From JBLMZW01 sp050259035 (lineage in GTDB: Bacteria; Bacillota; Syntrophomonadia; Syntrophomonadales; DTU052): 20,884 nt of DNA. Position 1 is the first letter of the stretch. The number at the start of each line of letters is the position of its first letter. The notes below the pieces were generated by a model. It searched no databases and was not told where the DNA came from. It saw only the letters and a list, made by a program, of their open reading frames with translations. The position numbers and the translations under genes were made by a program. Location of the stretch: the NCBI GenBank assembly GCA_050259035.1, contig JBLMZW010000125.1, positions 1 through 20,884 of the forward strand, read 5' to 3'. Positions 6,989 to 14,676 of the stretch are shown one piece after another.

Positions 6989-7267
6989 GGCTATCCCCCG
7001 TTCACAATTCTTCCCTCTATCTTATGCCCGAAAGGATAAGGTTATCCCCTTCTTTGAACCAGGTAACCATTCACAGAAAATGAGCATATAGCCGTTTCCA
7101 GTATTAAAAGAATAAATAATTGATATGACCTATGGAAATGGATGGTAATTTGAATCGATAACTTACCCACGATTTTCAAGGTTTGGTATGACGGTGATAA
7201 GGGCTTCAGCTAGAAAAGGTTAAAAGAATGAGAGAGAACATTAGGCACTTAATATGGAGTTTGAAGA
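6989..7267. other. Intergenic region with overlapping inverted repeats
   Basis: This 279-bp gap lies between the end of larB and the start of the anchored protein. It holds a near-perfect palindrome, GGATAA-GG-TTATCC (7034-7047). A second inverted repeat, GGTTACC with GGATAACC (7068-7040 on the minus strand, one bulge), shares part of its sequence. They sit 50-80 nt before the GTG start and could be an operator or alternative RNA folds. No convincing promoter or terminator was found. Confidence 0.35.
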
Positions 7268-8020
7268 TTATTTCTCAGTGGTATTAATAATTGCCCATGC
7301 CAACGCAGCGGCTCCATATCCGTTGTCGATGTTTACTACGCCTACTCCAGGAGCACAGGTATTCAACATAGATAACAGGGCTGCAAGGCCTCTAAAACTA
7401 GTTCCATAACCAATGCTGGTCGGCACGGCTATTACCGGTCTGGCAGTTAAACCACCCACTACGCTCGCTAGAGCACCTTCCATACCTGCCGCCACGATAA
7501 CCACGTGAGCCTCGGTCAAATCATTTAACCGGTCTAATATCCGGTGAATTCCAGCAACCCCAGCATCATATATACGGGTTACACTTGCTCCCATAACCTC
7601 TAGTGATATTGCGGCTTCCTCCGCCACAGGAATATCACCTGTCCCGGCAGTAACTATTGTTACTTTACCTTTTGTAACAGGCACTTCATTTATTATATAG
7701 ACCAATTTAGCCCTTTCATTAAATCTGGCTTCCGCTACCCTGGTCTGAACCGCAGCAAAAACCTCGTCTGAAGCCCTGGTCACGATTATGTTATGCCCCT
7801 GGCTGGACATGCTCTCTACTATAGCCACAACTTCCTCCATGGTTTTCCCCGGGCCAAAAATAACCTCCGGGAAATTGTCTCGCAAGGCGCGGTGATGGTC
7901 TATTCTGGCAAACCCCAAATTTTCGTAAGGCAAGTTTTTTAGTAGTTCCATGGCACCATCTATACTTACGGTTCCCTGAGCAACACTGGCAAGTATTTCT
8001 TTAAGCCTGAGGTTTTTCAT
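7268..8020 (-). CDS. larB: LarB-like pyridinium-3,5-biscarboxylate mononucleotide synthase
   Basis: 250 residues. LarB carboxylates and hydrolyses nicotinic acid adenine dinucleotide to start synthesis of the nickel-pincer cofactor of lactate racemase-type enzymes. The C-terminal half is PurE-like and carries the family's conserved runs: VIVAAGMEGALASVVGG, PVIAVPTSIGYGTSFRG and LNTCAPGVGVVNIDNGYGA. The N-terminal part (LRLKEILASVAQGTVS, FARIDHHRALR, PEVIFGPGKT) also fits. The ATG at 8020 is preferred because GAGG lies 9 nt upstream; the ATG at 8026 is only 3 nt from it. No larC, larE or larA-like gene is visible nearby, so the cofactor pathway would be completed elsewhere. Confidence 0.9.
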   Translation of the reverse strand: MKNLRLKEILASVAQGTVSIDGAMELLKNLPYENLGFARIDHHRALRDNFPEVIFGPGKTMEEVVAIVESMSSQGHNIIVTRASDEVFAAVQTRVAEARFNERAKLVYIINEVPVTKGKVTIVTAGTGDIPVAEEAAISLEVMGASVTRIYDAGVAGIHRILDRLNDLTEAHVVIVAAGMEGALASVVGGLTARPVIAVPTSIGYGTSFRGLAALLSMLNTCAPGVGVVNIDNGYGAAALAWAIINTTEK

Positions 8021-8157
8021 AAACATCTACCTCACATAGATAATTCTGTATAATACAATCAACAAAATGAAAAGACTGCCCAGAACTGAAAAGATATTAT
8101 CGATTCACTGAGCAGGCCATCTTCATCCTATTTCGTAATATTTATATTGATCTGATC

Positions 8158-8703
8158 TTAGATCCAATTATTTTTAGCATAATCGATTCCAACCTGAAAG
8201 GCGATCCGGTTCTTTTCGATGCTGCTCTTTTTTCCCTTAAATACAACATCAAAACATTTAATAGCTATATCAATAGGAATAACCCCGGTCTTCTTTATAA
8301 AGGCCCCCAGCATTATCATGTTTCCCCCGCGGGTCATGCCCATCTCTTCCACTAGTTCATTCAGTGGAATCTTAAGAACCTCAATATCTGTTCTCTCGGC
8401 GTCTCGGTCAACCAGTGAGGTATTAATAACCAGAAGCCCCCCCGGTTGAATCTTGGATTCAAACTTATCCAAGGACGGTCGGTTAAGCACAATAACCTGC
8501 TGAGGGTGATCTGTCAATGGGGAATAGATTTCCTCATCCGAAATAGTTACCAGACAATTGGCGGTTCCGCCGCGCATTTCCGCTCCATAAGATGGGACGT
8601 AGGATACATTGTGCCCTTCTATTAATGCGGAATGAGCAATGAACAAACCAATTGAAAGTGCGCCCTGACCTCCAAATCCTGCCACTAGAATCTGTTTTTC
8701 CAT
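8158..8703 (-). CDS. vorC: 2-oxoacid:ferredoxin oxidoreductase, gamma subunit
   Basis: 181 residues, the typical length for the gamma domain. It opens with the family motif VAGFGGQGALSIG and carries YVPSYGAEMRGGTANC and GGNMIMLGAF. In the complex this subunit, with the alpha and beta subunits, turns a 2-oxoacid, CoA and oxidised ferredoxin into acyl-CoA and CO2, or works in reverse. It is the last gene of the four-subunit set and starts 2 bp after the beta gene. Its GGAGGGGG ribosome site lies inside the end of that gene. Whether the substrate is a branched-chain 2-oxoacid, 2-oxoglutarate or an arylpyruvate is not settled by this subunit. Confidence 0.92.
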   Translation of the reverse strand: MEKQILVAGFGGQGALSIGLFIAHSALIEGHNVSYVPSYGAEMRGGTANCLVTISDEEIYSPLTDHPQQVIVLNRPSLDKFESKIQPGGLLVINTSLVDRDAERTDIEVLKIPLNELVEEMGMTRGGNMIMLGAFIKKTGVIPIDIAIKCFDVVFKGKKSSIEKNRIAFQVGIDYAKNNWI

Positions 8704-8705
8704 GC

Positions 8706-9449
8706 CTAGACCCCCTCCTTCACTTTATAATCACCCAGGGGGTAACACGGAATCATGTTCTCTTCCAACCATTTCATGGCCTCTATCGGACTTAATCCCC
8801 AGTTAGTGGGACAGGTTGAGAGTATCTCTACCAGGGAAAAGCCGATACCCTTTATCTGGGTTTCAAAAGCTCTTTTTATTGCTTTTTTTGCCCTAACAAC
8901 ATTGGCCGGATTATGAACTGCAACTCTGCTCACATAGGCGGCACCTTCAGTCTGCGATACCAGTTCCGCTATCTTAACCGGAAACCCCTCCCGGTTGGAA
9001 TCCCGACCAAAAGGAGATGTAGTGGTAACCTGCCCTAAGAGGGTGGTTGGCGCCATTTGCCCGCCGGTCATACCATAGACAGTATTGTTAACGAAAATAA
9101 CAGTTATTTTCTCACCCCGCGAGGCTGCGTGTATGGTTTCTCCCATACCGATTGAAGCCAAATCTCCATCGCCCTGATAGGTAAACACTATCCGGTCGGG
9201 CATAACCCGTTTTAAGCCGGTACCAACCGCCGGCGCTCTTCCATGCGCTGCTTCTAACATATCTACATTAAAGTAATCGTAGGCCAAAACAGCACATCCC
9301 ACCGGACATATACCGATGGTACGTTCTCTTACCTTTAATTCGTCAATACATTCTGCTACCAGCCGATGTATAATACCATGAGTACAACCGGGACAGTAAT
9401 GGAACTTGGCATCGGTCAGGCTTTCAGGTTTGGTCTGTACCAGTTTCAT
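8706..9449 (-). CDS. vorA: 2-oxoacid:ferredoxin oxidoreductase, beta (TPP-binding) subunit
   Basis: 247 residues. The thiamine diphosphate motif runs from GDGD (93-96) to NN (121-122), followed by YGMTGGQ. CPGCTHG (19-25) and the CPVGC region (49-53) are also typical. The start ATG overlaps the stop of the alpha gene by 4 nt (ATGA), so the two subunits are probably translationally coupled and made in equal amounts. The protein is cytoplasmic. Confidence 0.93.
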   Translation of the reverse strand: MKLVQTKPESLTDAKFHYCPGCTHGIIHRLVAECIDELKVRERTIGICPVGCAVLAYDYFNVDMLEAAHGRAPAVGTGLKRVMPDRIVFTYQGDGDLASIGMGETIHAASRGEKITVIFVNNTVYGMTGGQMAPTTLLGQVTTTSPFGRDSNREGFPVKIAELVSQTEGAAYVSRVAVHNPANVVRAKKAIKRAFETQIKGIGFSLVEILSTCPTNWGLSPIEAMKWLEENMIPCYPLGDYKVKEGV

Positions 9450-10504
9450 ACCAAACCCTCCTTTCGGGCCGCTTCCATAATAGCTTCGGTTATTTCCTCG
9501 GGTTTGGGAGTAAATCCTATCCTGCCGTAAAACTCTACCTTAGCCTGTTTAGCGACGATCATTTTTATATCCTCAACCATCTGCCCCATACTTATTTCAA
9601 CCGATAAAAAGACTTTGGTCTTGGGTACAAGCGGTTCCAAAAAGGTGTCGGGGAACGGCCAGAGGGTAATGGGTCGGAAAAGCCCAGCCTTGACCCCTTG
9701 TTTTCTGGCTTCCAACACTGCTTTTTTGGCAACCCTTGATAGTAAACCAAAGGCCACAACTATCATATCCGCATCATCGGTCATAAAGAGTTCAGCTCTT
9801 TTTTCTGTTTCGCATATTATCCTGTATTTTTCTGCCAGGACACGGTTTCGATATTCTAGATAATCGGGATCAAGATGAAGAGTGTTTACTATGTTAGGTT
9901 TGCGTCCAGCAGCACCCGTAGTTGCCCATGGCTTCTCCGGGAATCTGGTCACCGGTTCTGGCATGACTACTGGTTCCATCATTTGACCTTGCATGCCATC
10001 ACTCATAATTAAAACTGGAGTTCTATGCCGGTCGGCCAGGTCAAAGGCCAGCATACTCAAGTCTATCATCTCCTGGACACTCCCCGGGGCCAAAACCACC
10101 AGATGATAATCACCATGACCCCCACCTTTGGTTGCCTGGGCGTAATCGCTTTGAGCTGGCTGAATTCCGCCCAACCCGGGTCCTCCACGCGAAACATTAA
10201 CAATGACGGCTGGTAATTCACCTTCGGCTAAAAATGAGATTCCTTCCTGCTTAAGGCTGATTCCTGGACCAGATGAACCCGTCATAACCCGAACTCCGGC
10301 TGATGAAGCGCCATAAACCATGTTAATAGCTGCCAATTCACTCTCCGCCTGCAAGAAACATCCGCCCACTTCCGGCAATCGTCGGGCCAAATATTCAGCC
10401 ACCTCACTTTGAGGTGTTATTGGATATCCAAAAAAGTACCGGCATCCAGCCAAAACTGCACCTTCGGCTAAAGCCTCATTTCCCTTCATTAAAATCCGTG
10501 CCAT
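9446..10504 (-). CDS. vorB: 2-oxoacid:ferredoxin oxidoreductase, alpha subunit (VorB-like)
   Basis: 352 residues. The N-terminal pyrimidine-binding domain shows GNEALAEGAVLAGCRYFFGY, PITPQSE, FLQAESELAAINMVYGA, SGPGISLKQEGISF and RGGPGLGGIQPAQSDYAQ. A transketolase C-like domain follows. This pattern is usually labelled 3-methyl-2-oxobutanoate dehydrogenase subunit VorB, but 2-oxoglutarate and arylpyruvate enzymes are close relatives, so the substrate is uncertain. The ATG at 10504 follows GAAGGAGTGATAAC. An in-frame codon at 10525 has no ribosome site and would overlap the ferredoxin subunit gene. Confidence 0.92.
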   Translation of the reverse strand: MARILMKGNEALAEGAVLAGCRYFFGYPITPQSEVAEYLARRLPEVGGCFLQAESELAAINMVYGASSAGVRVMTGSSGPGISLKQEGISFLAEGELPAVIVNVSRGGPGLGGIQPAQSDYAQATKGGGHGDYHLVVLAPGSVQEMIDLSMLAFDLADRHRTPVLIMSDGMQGQMMEPVVMPEPVTRFPEKPWATTGAAGRKPNIVNTLHLDPDYLEYRNRVLAEKYRIICETEKRAELFMTDDADMIVVAFGLLSRVAKKAVLEARKQGVKAGLFRPITLWPFPDTFLEPLVPKTKVFLSVEISMGQMVEDIKMIVAKQAKVEFYGRIGFTPKPEEITEAIMEAARKEGLV

Positions 10505-10508
10505 GTTA

Positions 10509-10724
10509 TCACTCCTTCTCAACATCTATGACCAGATCCGGGCACATACGCGCACAGATAGCGCACCCCGTGCACTCATCAGGAGCAACACAACTGGCCG
10601 GATGATAGCCCAGGGCATTAACCCGGGACTTATCTATTCCAATCACCTTCTTGGGACAAAAGAAAATGCACAATTCGCAGGCTTTACATCGGTCATACTT
10701 GAACAAAATTCTCCCTTTGGCCAT
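10509..10724 (-). CDS. vorD: 2-oxoacid:ferredoxin oxidoreductase, delta (2x[4Fe-4S]) subunit
   Basis: 71 residues with two ferredoxin motifs: C13, C16, C19, C23 and C51, C54, C57, C61. It passes electrons from the TPP site to soluble ferredoxin. The ATG at 10724 follows GGGGAG at 8 nt. It ends 4 bp before the alpha gene. The order delta-alpha-beta-gamma is the usual Vor/Kor arrangement. No promoter was found directly upstream, so it is probably transcribed with the ATPase gene that precedes it by 85 bp. Confidence 0.92.
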   Translation of the reverse strand: MAKGRILFKYDRCKACELCIFFCPKKVIGIDKSRVNALGYHPASCVAPDECTGCAICARMCPDLVIDVEKE

Positions 10725-10809
10725 CCTACCATCTCCCCACGTATTAATAAAAAGGCCGCCGCAATCTTTTTCTCGGGTAATACTTTATATTAGGTTCTAA
10801 GCCGGTTAT

Positions 10810-11457
10810 TTAAGTCCAGTCAGGACGTAGATGAATTTTGATAGGATAGACCTTTTCTTTAACCTTATCAATTACCTCTGATGCCAACCCTTCCTCAACT
10901 GCCAGGTAAGCAATTGGCAGGCCCAATTCCCTGGCAAAGCGCAAGTTAATCTCATGCCCTTCAAGAACAGAATCAACCAGGGTCTCCAGGTTAAGGTTCG
11001 GGTTACTAACAATGGCGCTGAATTTTAGTCTAGAAGCTTTTTCTAGCGAATTGCGCAATCCAATAACATGGTCCATTGTCCTCGCATAAGGCCGAAAAGG
11101 ATTAATTACCAAGTACATACTATAGTCTCTGACGCTGATGTAGCGGCTAAGATACCCCAGGACATTACATCCTACTTCGTCTCCCCCAACATCAAGTACT
11201 ATTAAACGATCAGACTTGAGGTAGCCAATAATCCCAGCCGGCATAAAAGGTACATCGGAGAGTCGCAATTCAGGAGGCGGACCTATAAAAGTAATCCCCT
11301 TCTCCTGCAACTTCTCCTCCATTTCGCGCGAACAACAATAGGGATTAACCAAATCAAGGTCAGCAAGAACCGGCCTTTGTTCGGCTTTTTCGGAAGTCAC
11401 ATTCAAAGCCATCTCGGTTTTACCGCTGCCCAAACCACCAGCAAAAATATACACCAA
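10810..11457 (-). CDS. Small P-loop ATPase/GTPase leading the oxidoreductase operon
   Basis: 215 residues. Walker A is GGLGSGKTE (7-15). A Walker B-like segment is LIVLDVGGDEVG (85-96), and DLDLVNPYCCSREM (33-46) fits a switch region of the MinD/CobQ (SIMIBI) class. The two adjacent cysteines, C41 and C42, are notable. No transmembrane helix is seen. The start is TTG at 11457 with AGGCGG about 6 nt upstream; GTG at 11454 is possible. A good promoter lies 28 nt upstream, and the four oxidoreductase subunits follow on the same strand. A role in assembling or activating that enzyme is inferred from position only, and I do not recognise a named family. Confidence 0.8.
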   Translation of the reverse strand: MVYIFAGGLGSGKTEMALNVTSEKAEQRPVLADLDLVNPYCCSREMEEKLQEKGITFIGPPPELRLSDVPFMPAGIIGYLKSDRLIVLDVGGDEVGCNVLGYLSRYISVRDYSMYLVINPFRPYARTMDHVIGLRNSLEKASRLKFSAIVSNPNLNLETLVDSVLEGHEINLRFARELGLPIAYLAVEEGLASEVIDKVKEKVYPIKIHLRPDWT

Positions 11458-11484
11458 AATACCGCCTGATGTTTATTGCATACA

Positions 11485-11513
11485 ATAATAAGATAATTTT
11501 TCGACAAAATCAA
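11485..11513 (-). promoter_or_regulatory. Sigma-A-like promoter for the ATPase-VorDBAC operon
   Basis: TTGATT (11513-11508), a 17-nt spacer and TATTAT (11490-11485) face the ATPase gene. A transcript would begin near 11478 and carry a leader of only about 20 nt that holds the ribosome site. No comparable promoter was found before the ferredoxin subunit gene. Confidence 0.65.
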
Positions 11514-11550
11514 CCGATAAAGAGAATTAGACCATGAGGAGACTACATTC

Positions 11551-12393
11551 TTATAGCAGGAAACCGTTTTCATCAGAAAACATGTCACTCAGATGGGCTA
11601 TAATACTATCCATATCATTGGCTTCTATATTCAGGATACTCAGGGCCTTTTCATCAAACATATAACAAAGGCCGTCTATTCCCAGCCCAATTCCCATAGT
11701 CATACATATGGCATCTGCGAGGTGCACTATGGCCGTTAAACGTGGATTTAAAGATGCCTTAGCTGGTTCATGGTGGAATTCTATAGCTTCAACTAATTCT
11801 TCAGGAAGGTTCCACTGTTCTGCAACCTTAGCCCCAACTTCTGCGTGAGTAAAACCCAGAACCCGTCTTTCTGCCTCAGAAAAATCAATCTTTTCATTAT
11901 GTATAAGATCGACTACATCATGATATGTCTTTTCTAGATAATGGTTAAGAATAACCTTGCCTATATCATGAAGCAAGGCACCGGTATAAGCTAGATCAGG
12001 GCTCCGGAATTTAGCCTTTTTAGCAATAAAGCTAGCAGTAAATGCACCTGCCTGAGAATGGCGCCATAATTCACCGCGTGGTAAGGCATATCCCTGTATT
12101 TCGCTAGACATAATGTCGTTGACAGATGCAGCCATAACTATACTTTTAATCGTGTTAAAGCCAAGCAGTACAGTAGCCTCAGTTACTGTAGAAATCCGGC
12201 GGGGAAAGCCATAATAAGCTGAATTAGCCAATCGTAAAACCTTTGTAGTCAGACTTTGATCCTGCATGATAACCTGTCCAATATCCTGTGCTACTGAGTT
12301 AGGGTCATTGGCTAATTTAGCTACCTGTATGGTCACATGGGGCAATGAAGGAAGATCATCAACCTCTGCTACAATCTGTTCTATGGATATCAC
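11551..12393 (-). CDS. HDOD domain protein
   Basis: 280 residues. HDOD is a catalytically uncertain relative of HD phosphohydrolases used in bacterial signalling. The characteristic stretches are DLPSLPHVTIQVAKLANDP, VLRLANSAYYGFPRRIS, EATVLLGFNTIKSIV, YTGALLHDIGKVIL and FTHAEVGAKVAEQWNLP. There is no attached receiver, GGDEF or EAL domain. The start is GTG at 12393, with AGGGG 6 nt and GGAGG 13 nt upstream. It follows the unrecognised 154-residue gene by 21 bp, so the two are probably one unit. The signal is unknown. Confidence 0.9.
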   Translation of the reverse strand: MISIEQIVAEVDDLPSLPHVTIQVAKLANDPNSVAQDIGQVIMQDQSLTTKVLRLANSAYYGFPRRISTVTEATVLLGFNTIKSIVMAASVNDIMSSEIQGYALPRGELWRHSQAGAFTASFIAKKAKFRSPDLAYTGALLHDIGKVILNHYLEKTYHDVVDLIHNEKIDFSEAERRVLGFTHAEVGAKVAEQWNLPEELVEAIEFHHEPAKASLNPRLTAIVHLADAICMTMGIGLGIDGLCYMFDEKALSILNIEANDMDSIIAHLSDMFSDENGFLL

Positions 12394-12414
12394 GTTTACC
12401 CCTGACCTCCTTTA

Positions 12415-12879
12415 TTATTTCCAGTACTCCATCTTCTTTTCCAGAAAGACCTTAAATGCTTTTAATTCTTCATTAGCTTTGAATAAAAAACGTTCAATGT
12501 CCAAGCGGTCAAAAGTTAAACTGTCAGGTTCCAATATCTCAACTTTTCGGAACTCTTCTTTCATTACAAATTGAATGGCATCTTCTATACTATCTACCTC
12601 AAGAGTTATTATGGCTGGAGCAAATCCTACTGAATTACCACTAAAGTCATCATATACAGTATAAACATCAGGACTCATATCAATATCCTCAATACTTATG
12701 CCCTGCATGGGGACATTACGCAATAGCGCAACCTTATGTTCTCTAACGTGTTCTGCAATTTGTTCTACATTCCTGCTACGAAACGTTATCTTTCCTCTTT
12801 TAATTGTTCCTTTATAGTCAAATCTTACCCGTAATCGTATAGAATTTGACTTATCGTCCCCAGGATTTCTACTCCTCAC
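12415..12879 (-). CDS. Conserved-looking hypothetical protein, partner of the HDOD gene
   Basis: 154 residues, not recognised. It has no membrane segment and no Cys motif. It is rich in charged residues and looks mixed alpha/beta, ending in a helical, Lys- and Glu-rich segment (about 122-154). The N-terminal third (SIRLRVRFDYKGTIKRGKI) resembles a small beta-barrel such as PilZ only in general feel, without its RxxxR plus DxSxxG signature. The start is GTG at 12879, six bases after GGGGG. Its stop is 21 bp before the HDOD start, and the HDOD ribosome site lies in that gap, so co-expression is likely. Confidence 0.65.
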   Translation of the reverse strand: MRSRNPGDDKSNSIRLRVRFDYKGTIKRGKITFRSRNVEQIAEHVREHKVALLRNVPMQGISIEDIDMSPDVYTVYDDFSGNSVGFAPAIITLEVDSIEDAIQFVMKEEFRKVEILEPDSLTFDRLDIERFLFKANEELKAFKVFLEKKMEYWK

Positions 12880-12925
12880 GAACGACCCCCCATTTAGTTT
12901 TTAATACCATTTACACTATTTTAAT

Positions 12926-13903
12926 CTAATTATTGTTGTTTTTGTTGTTATTTTTTAAAACACTAGCGATTTCCAAGAAAAACATTCCGATTATTGCCGC
13001 CAAACCTTCACCATGGTCAATTGCCAAATCCAAAAAAGGCTTAATATCAAGTTCATTGGCAACAAACTCCAATCCCGGATCACCTGCTGTTGAGGGCAGA
13101 AATAGATACTTTTTACACCGAATATCAAGTCTGTATGCAATCATAGCGGCAATCGCAGAAACCAAACCATCCAAAACCACAATTTTCTTCTCGATCCCTG
13201 CTTGTATAATGGCTCCCGCCATAGCAGCTATTTCCAGGCTGCCCGCCTCTTCTAGTATTCTCAAGATATCCAGAGGCATTGACAATAATCGCCGTAGAAT
13301 ACCTTCCACTATCTGTAGTCGGTGATAATATAATTCACCGGTCCGGTCTGAACCCAGCCCAACCGCTCGAAATGCTGGTAACCCCATTATTTTAGCTAAA
13401 ATTACTGAAGCAGAAATAGTATTGGCTACACCGATTTCCCCAATTCCCAGAACCGATATATCGGAAGGAAGGGTATTGACTACGACTCTGCCTGCATCAA
13501 GGGCTTTACTGACTTGAGTCTGATCCATAGCCGCCTGGATTTTAATATTTCGTGTTCCTTTAGCGATTTTTCGTGAAACTAATTCTTTATTATCTATATC
13601 GTAATATAGTCCTACATCAATTAGCAATTTTAACTTACCCAAGCGCGTCATTAGCAATGAAGTTATAGAAGTTCCATTGAGATGTTTCGCCATTATCTCA
13701 TTAGAGCTAAACGGTCTATAAGAACTTACTTTTTCGATCGAAACGCCATTATCTCCAGCAAATATCGCTAAAACCCAGTCAATGTCTTTGCATATTGAAA
13801 AACCTTTAAGAAACTCCTGAGCTACAGACAACCTGCCAGTTGATCCATGAATATCATTTATCAAAAACCAATCACTTCTTCGGTTAATGCCAAACTTATC
13901 CAC
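12926..13903 (-). CDS. Divergent CobT-family (nicotinate-nucleotide:base phosphoribosyltransferase) protein
   Basis: 325 residues. CobT moves phosphoribose from nicotinate mononucleotide to dimethylbenzimidazole for the lower ligand of cobalamin. Matches are FAGDNGV (48-54), GIGEIGVANTISA (153-165), SLEIAAMAGAI (222-232), VLDGLVSA (243-250) and GEGLAA with the likely catalytic E299. Departures are Asn52 where FaaDHGV has His, loss of the GLDD segment (GLGSDRTGE instead), loss of the His in the hrSaEpGH region, and a weak N-terminal KPPGSLG match. It has an odd Asn-rich tail. It starts at GTG 13903, overlapping rluB by 8 nt. No other cobalamin gene is nearby, so the accepted base or the function may differ. 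Confidence 0.7.
   Translation of the reverse strand: MDKFGINRRSDWFLINDIHGSTGRLSVAQEFLKGFSICKDIDWVLAIFAGDNGVSIEKVSSYRPFSSNEIMAKHLNGTSITSLLMTRLGKLKLLIDVGLYYDIDNKELVSRKIAKGTRNIKIQAAMDQTQVSKALDAGRVVVNTLPSDISVLGIGEIGVANTISASVILAKIMGLPAFRAVGLGSDRTGELYYHRLQIVEGILRRLLSMPLDILRILEEAGSLEIAAMAGAIIQAGIEKKIVVLDGLVSAIAAMIAYRLDIRCKKYLFLPSTAGDPGLEFVANELDIKPFLDLAIDHGEGLAAIIGMFFLEIASVLKNNNKNNNN
12929..12955 (-). repeat. AAY/AAA triplet run encoding an Asn-rich tail
   Basis: The last nine codons of the CobT-like gene are AAA or AAT/AAC, giving KNNNKNNNN before TAG. The run is simple enough to change length by slippage. It looks like an extension beyond the normal end of the family. Confidence 0.7.
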
Positions 13904-14627
13904 CTATCCTTGAATGGACTTCTTGTTTAAGGTCTTCTACTTCATTGTCCCTAAGAAGACGGTATTCACCCGACTTAAGTCCTTCCAGGCTTAAAAAGCT
14001 AAATCGAACTCTTTGTAAACTACTAACAGGGTAACCTATGGCCTTCAGCATTCTTTTCACCTGTCTTTTACGGCCTTCCTGTAGTTGAATCTCTACCAAA
14101 GTCTGATTATTGCCATATCTTAAAACAGCCGCCTTATTGGCAACAGCCATGCCATCCTCAAGAAGAATCCCTTTCTCTAACCTTTTTATGTCATTCAACC
14201 CTGGTTTCCCATTTACTACGGCATGATATACTTTTTTCACTTGGTAACGGGGATGAGTCATAAGATTAGCAAAATCCCCGTCATTAGTAAGCAACAATAA
14301 ACCTCCGGTATCATAATCCAGTCGGCCCACAGGGAATACCCTCTCCCTGATTTCCGGCAAAAGATCAATAACTGTCCTCCTGCCGTGGGTATCGGCAACG
14401 CTGGATATATAGCCCGGAGGCTTATTCAGTACGATATATATTTTTGTTTCAGTTTCCAGGATCTTTCCTGCTATTCTTATTTGGTCAGTAACTGGATTAA
14501 CCTGAGTAGCCAGGTTGATAACGGTGTTACCGTTAACCTCTACTAATCCCTGTTTGATTAAATCTTCCGCTTTCCTTCGTGAAGTCACTCCCGCTTTGGC
14601 TATGGCAACAGCCAACCTCGTGACCAA
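13896..14627 (-). CDS. rluB: 23S rRNA pseudouridine synthase, RluB/RsuA family
   Basis: 243 residues from the chosen start. An S4 RNA-binding domain (about 4-60, RLAVAIAKAGVTSRRKAEDL) is followed by the synthase domain. The catalytic Asp104 lies in GRLDYDTGGLLLLTNDGD, and the later motif is EGRKRQVKRMLKAIGYPV. It converts a specific uridine of ribosomal RNA to pseudouridine. The start is uncertain. TTG at 14627 gives the normal N-terminus but lies only 2 nt after GGGAGG; GTG at 14630 and TTG at 14615 are alternatives. The frame is open to 14714, but that stretch overlaps the receptor gene and lacks family similarity. The gene is commonly found near spmA-spmB in Firmicutes. Confidence 0.93.
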   Translation of the reverse strand: MVTRLAVAIAKAGVTSRRKAEDLIKQGLVEVNGNTVINLATQVNPVTDQIRIAGKILETETKIYIVLNKPPGYISSVADTHGRRTVIDLLPEIRERVFPVGRLDYDTGGLLLLTNDGDFANLMTHPRYQVKKVYHAVVNGKPGLNDIKRLEKGILLEDGMAVANKAAVLRYGNNQTLVEIQLQEGRKRQVKRMLKAIGYPVSSLQRVRFSFLSLEGLKSGEYRLLRDNEVEDLKQEVHSRIGG

Positions 14628-14676
14628 CACCTCCCGGACGCCGTTCAAAAGATATTCTGTGGTTGATTGTAATTCG

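Noticed and set aside
12926..12960. Frameshift or assembly error at the end of the CobT-like gene
   Set aside because: The family's C-terminal GEGLAA helix is complete before the Asn-rich tail, so the tail is an extension rather than a sign of lost sequence.
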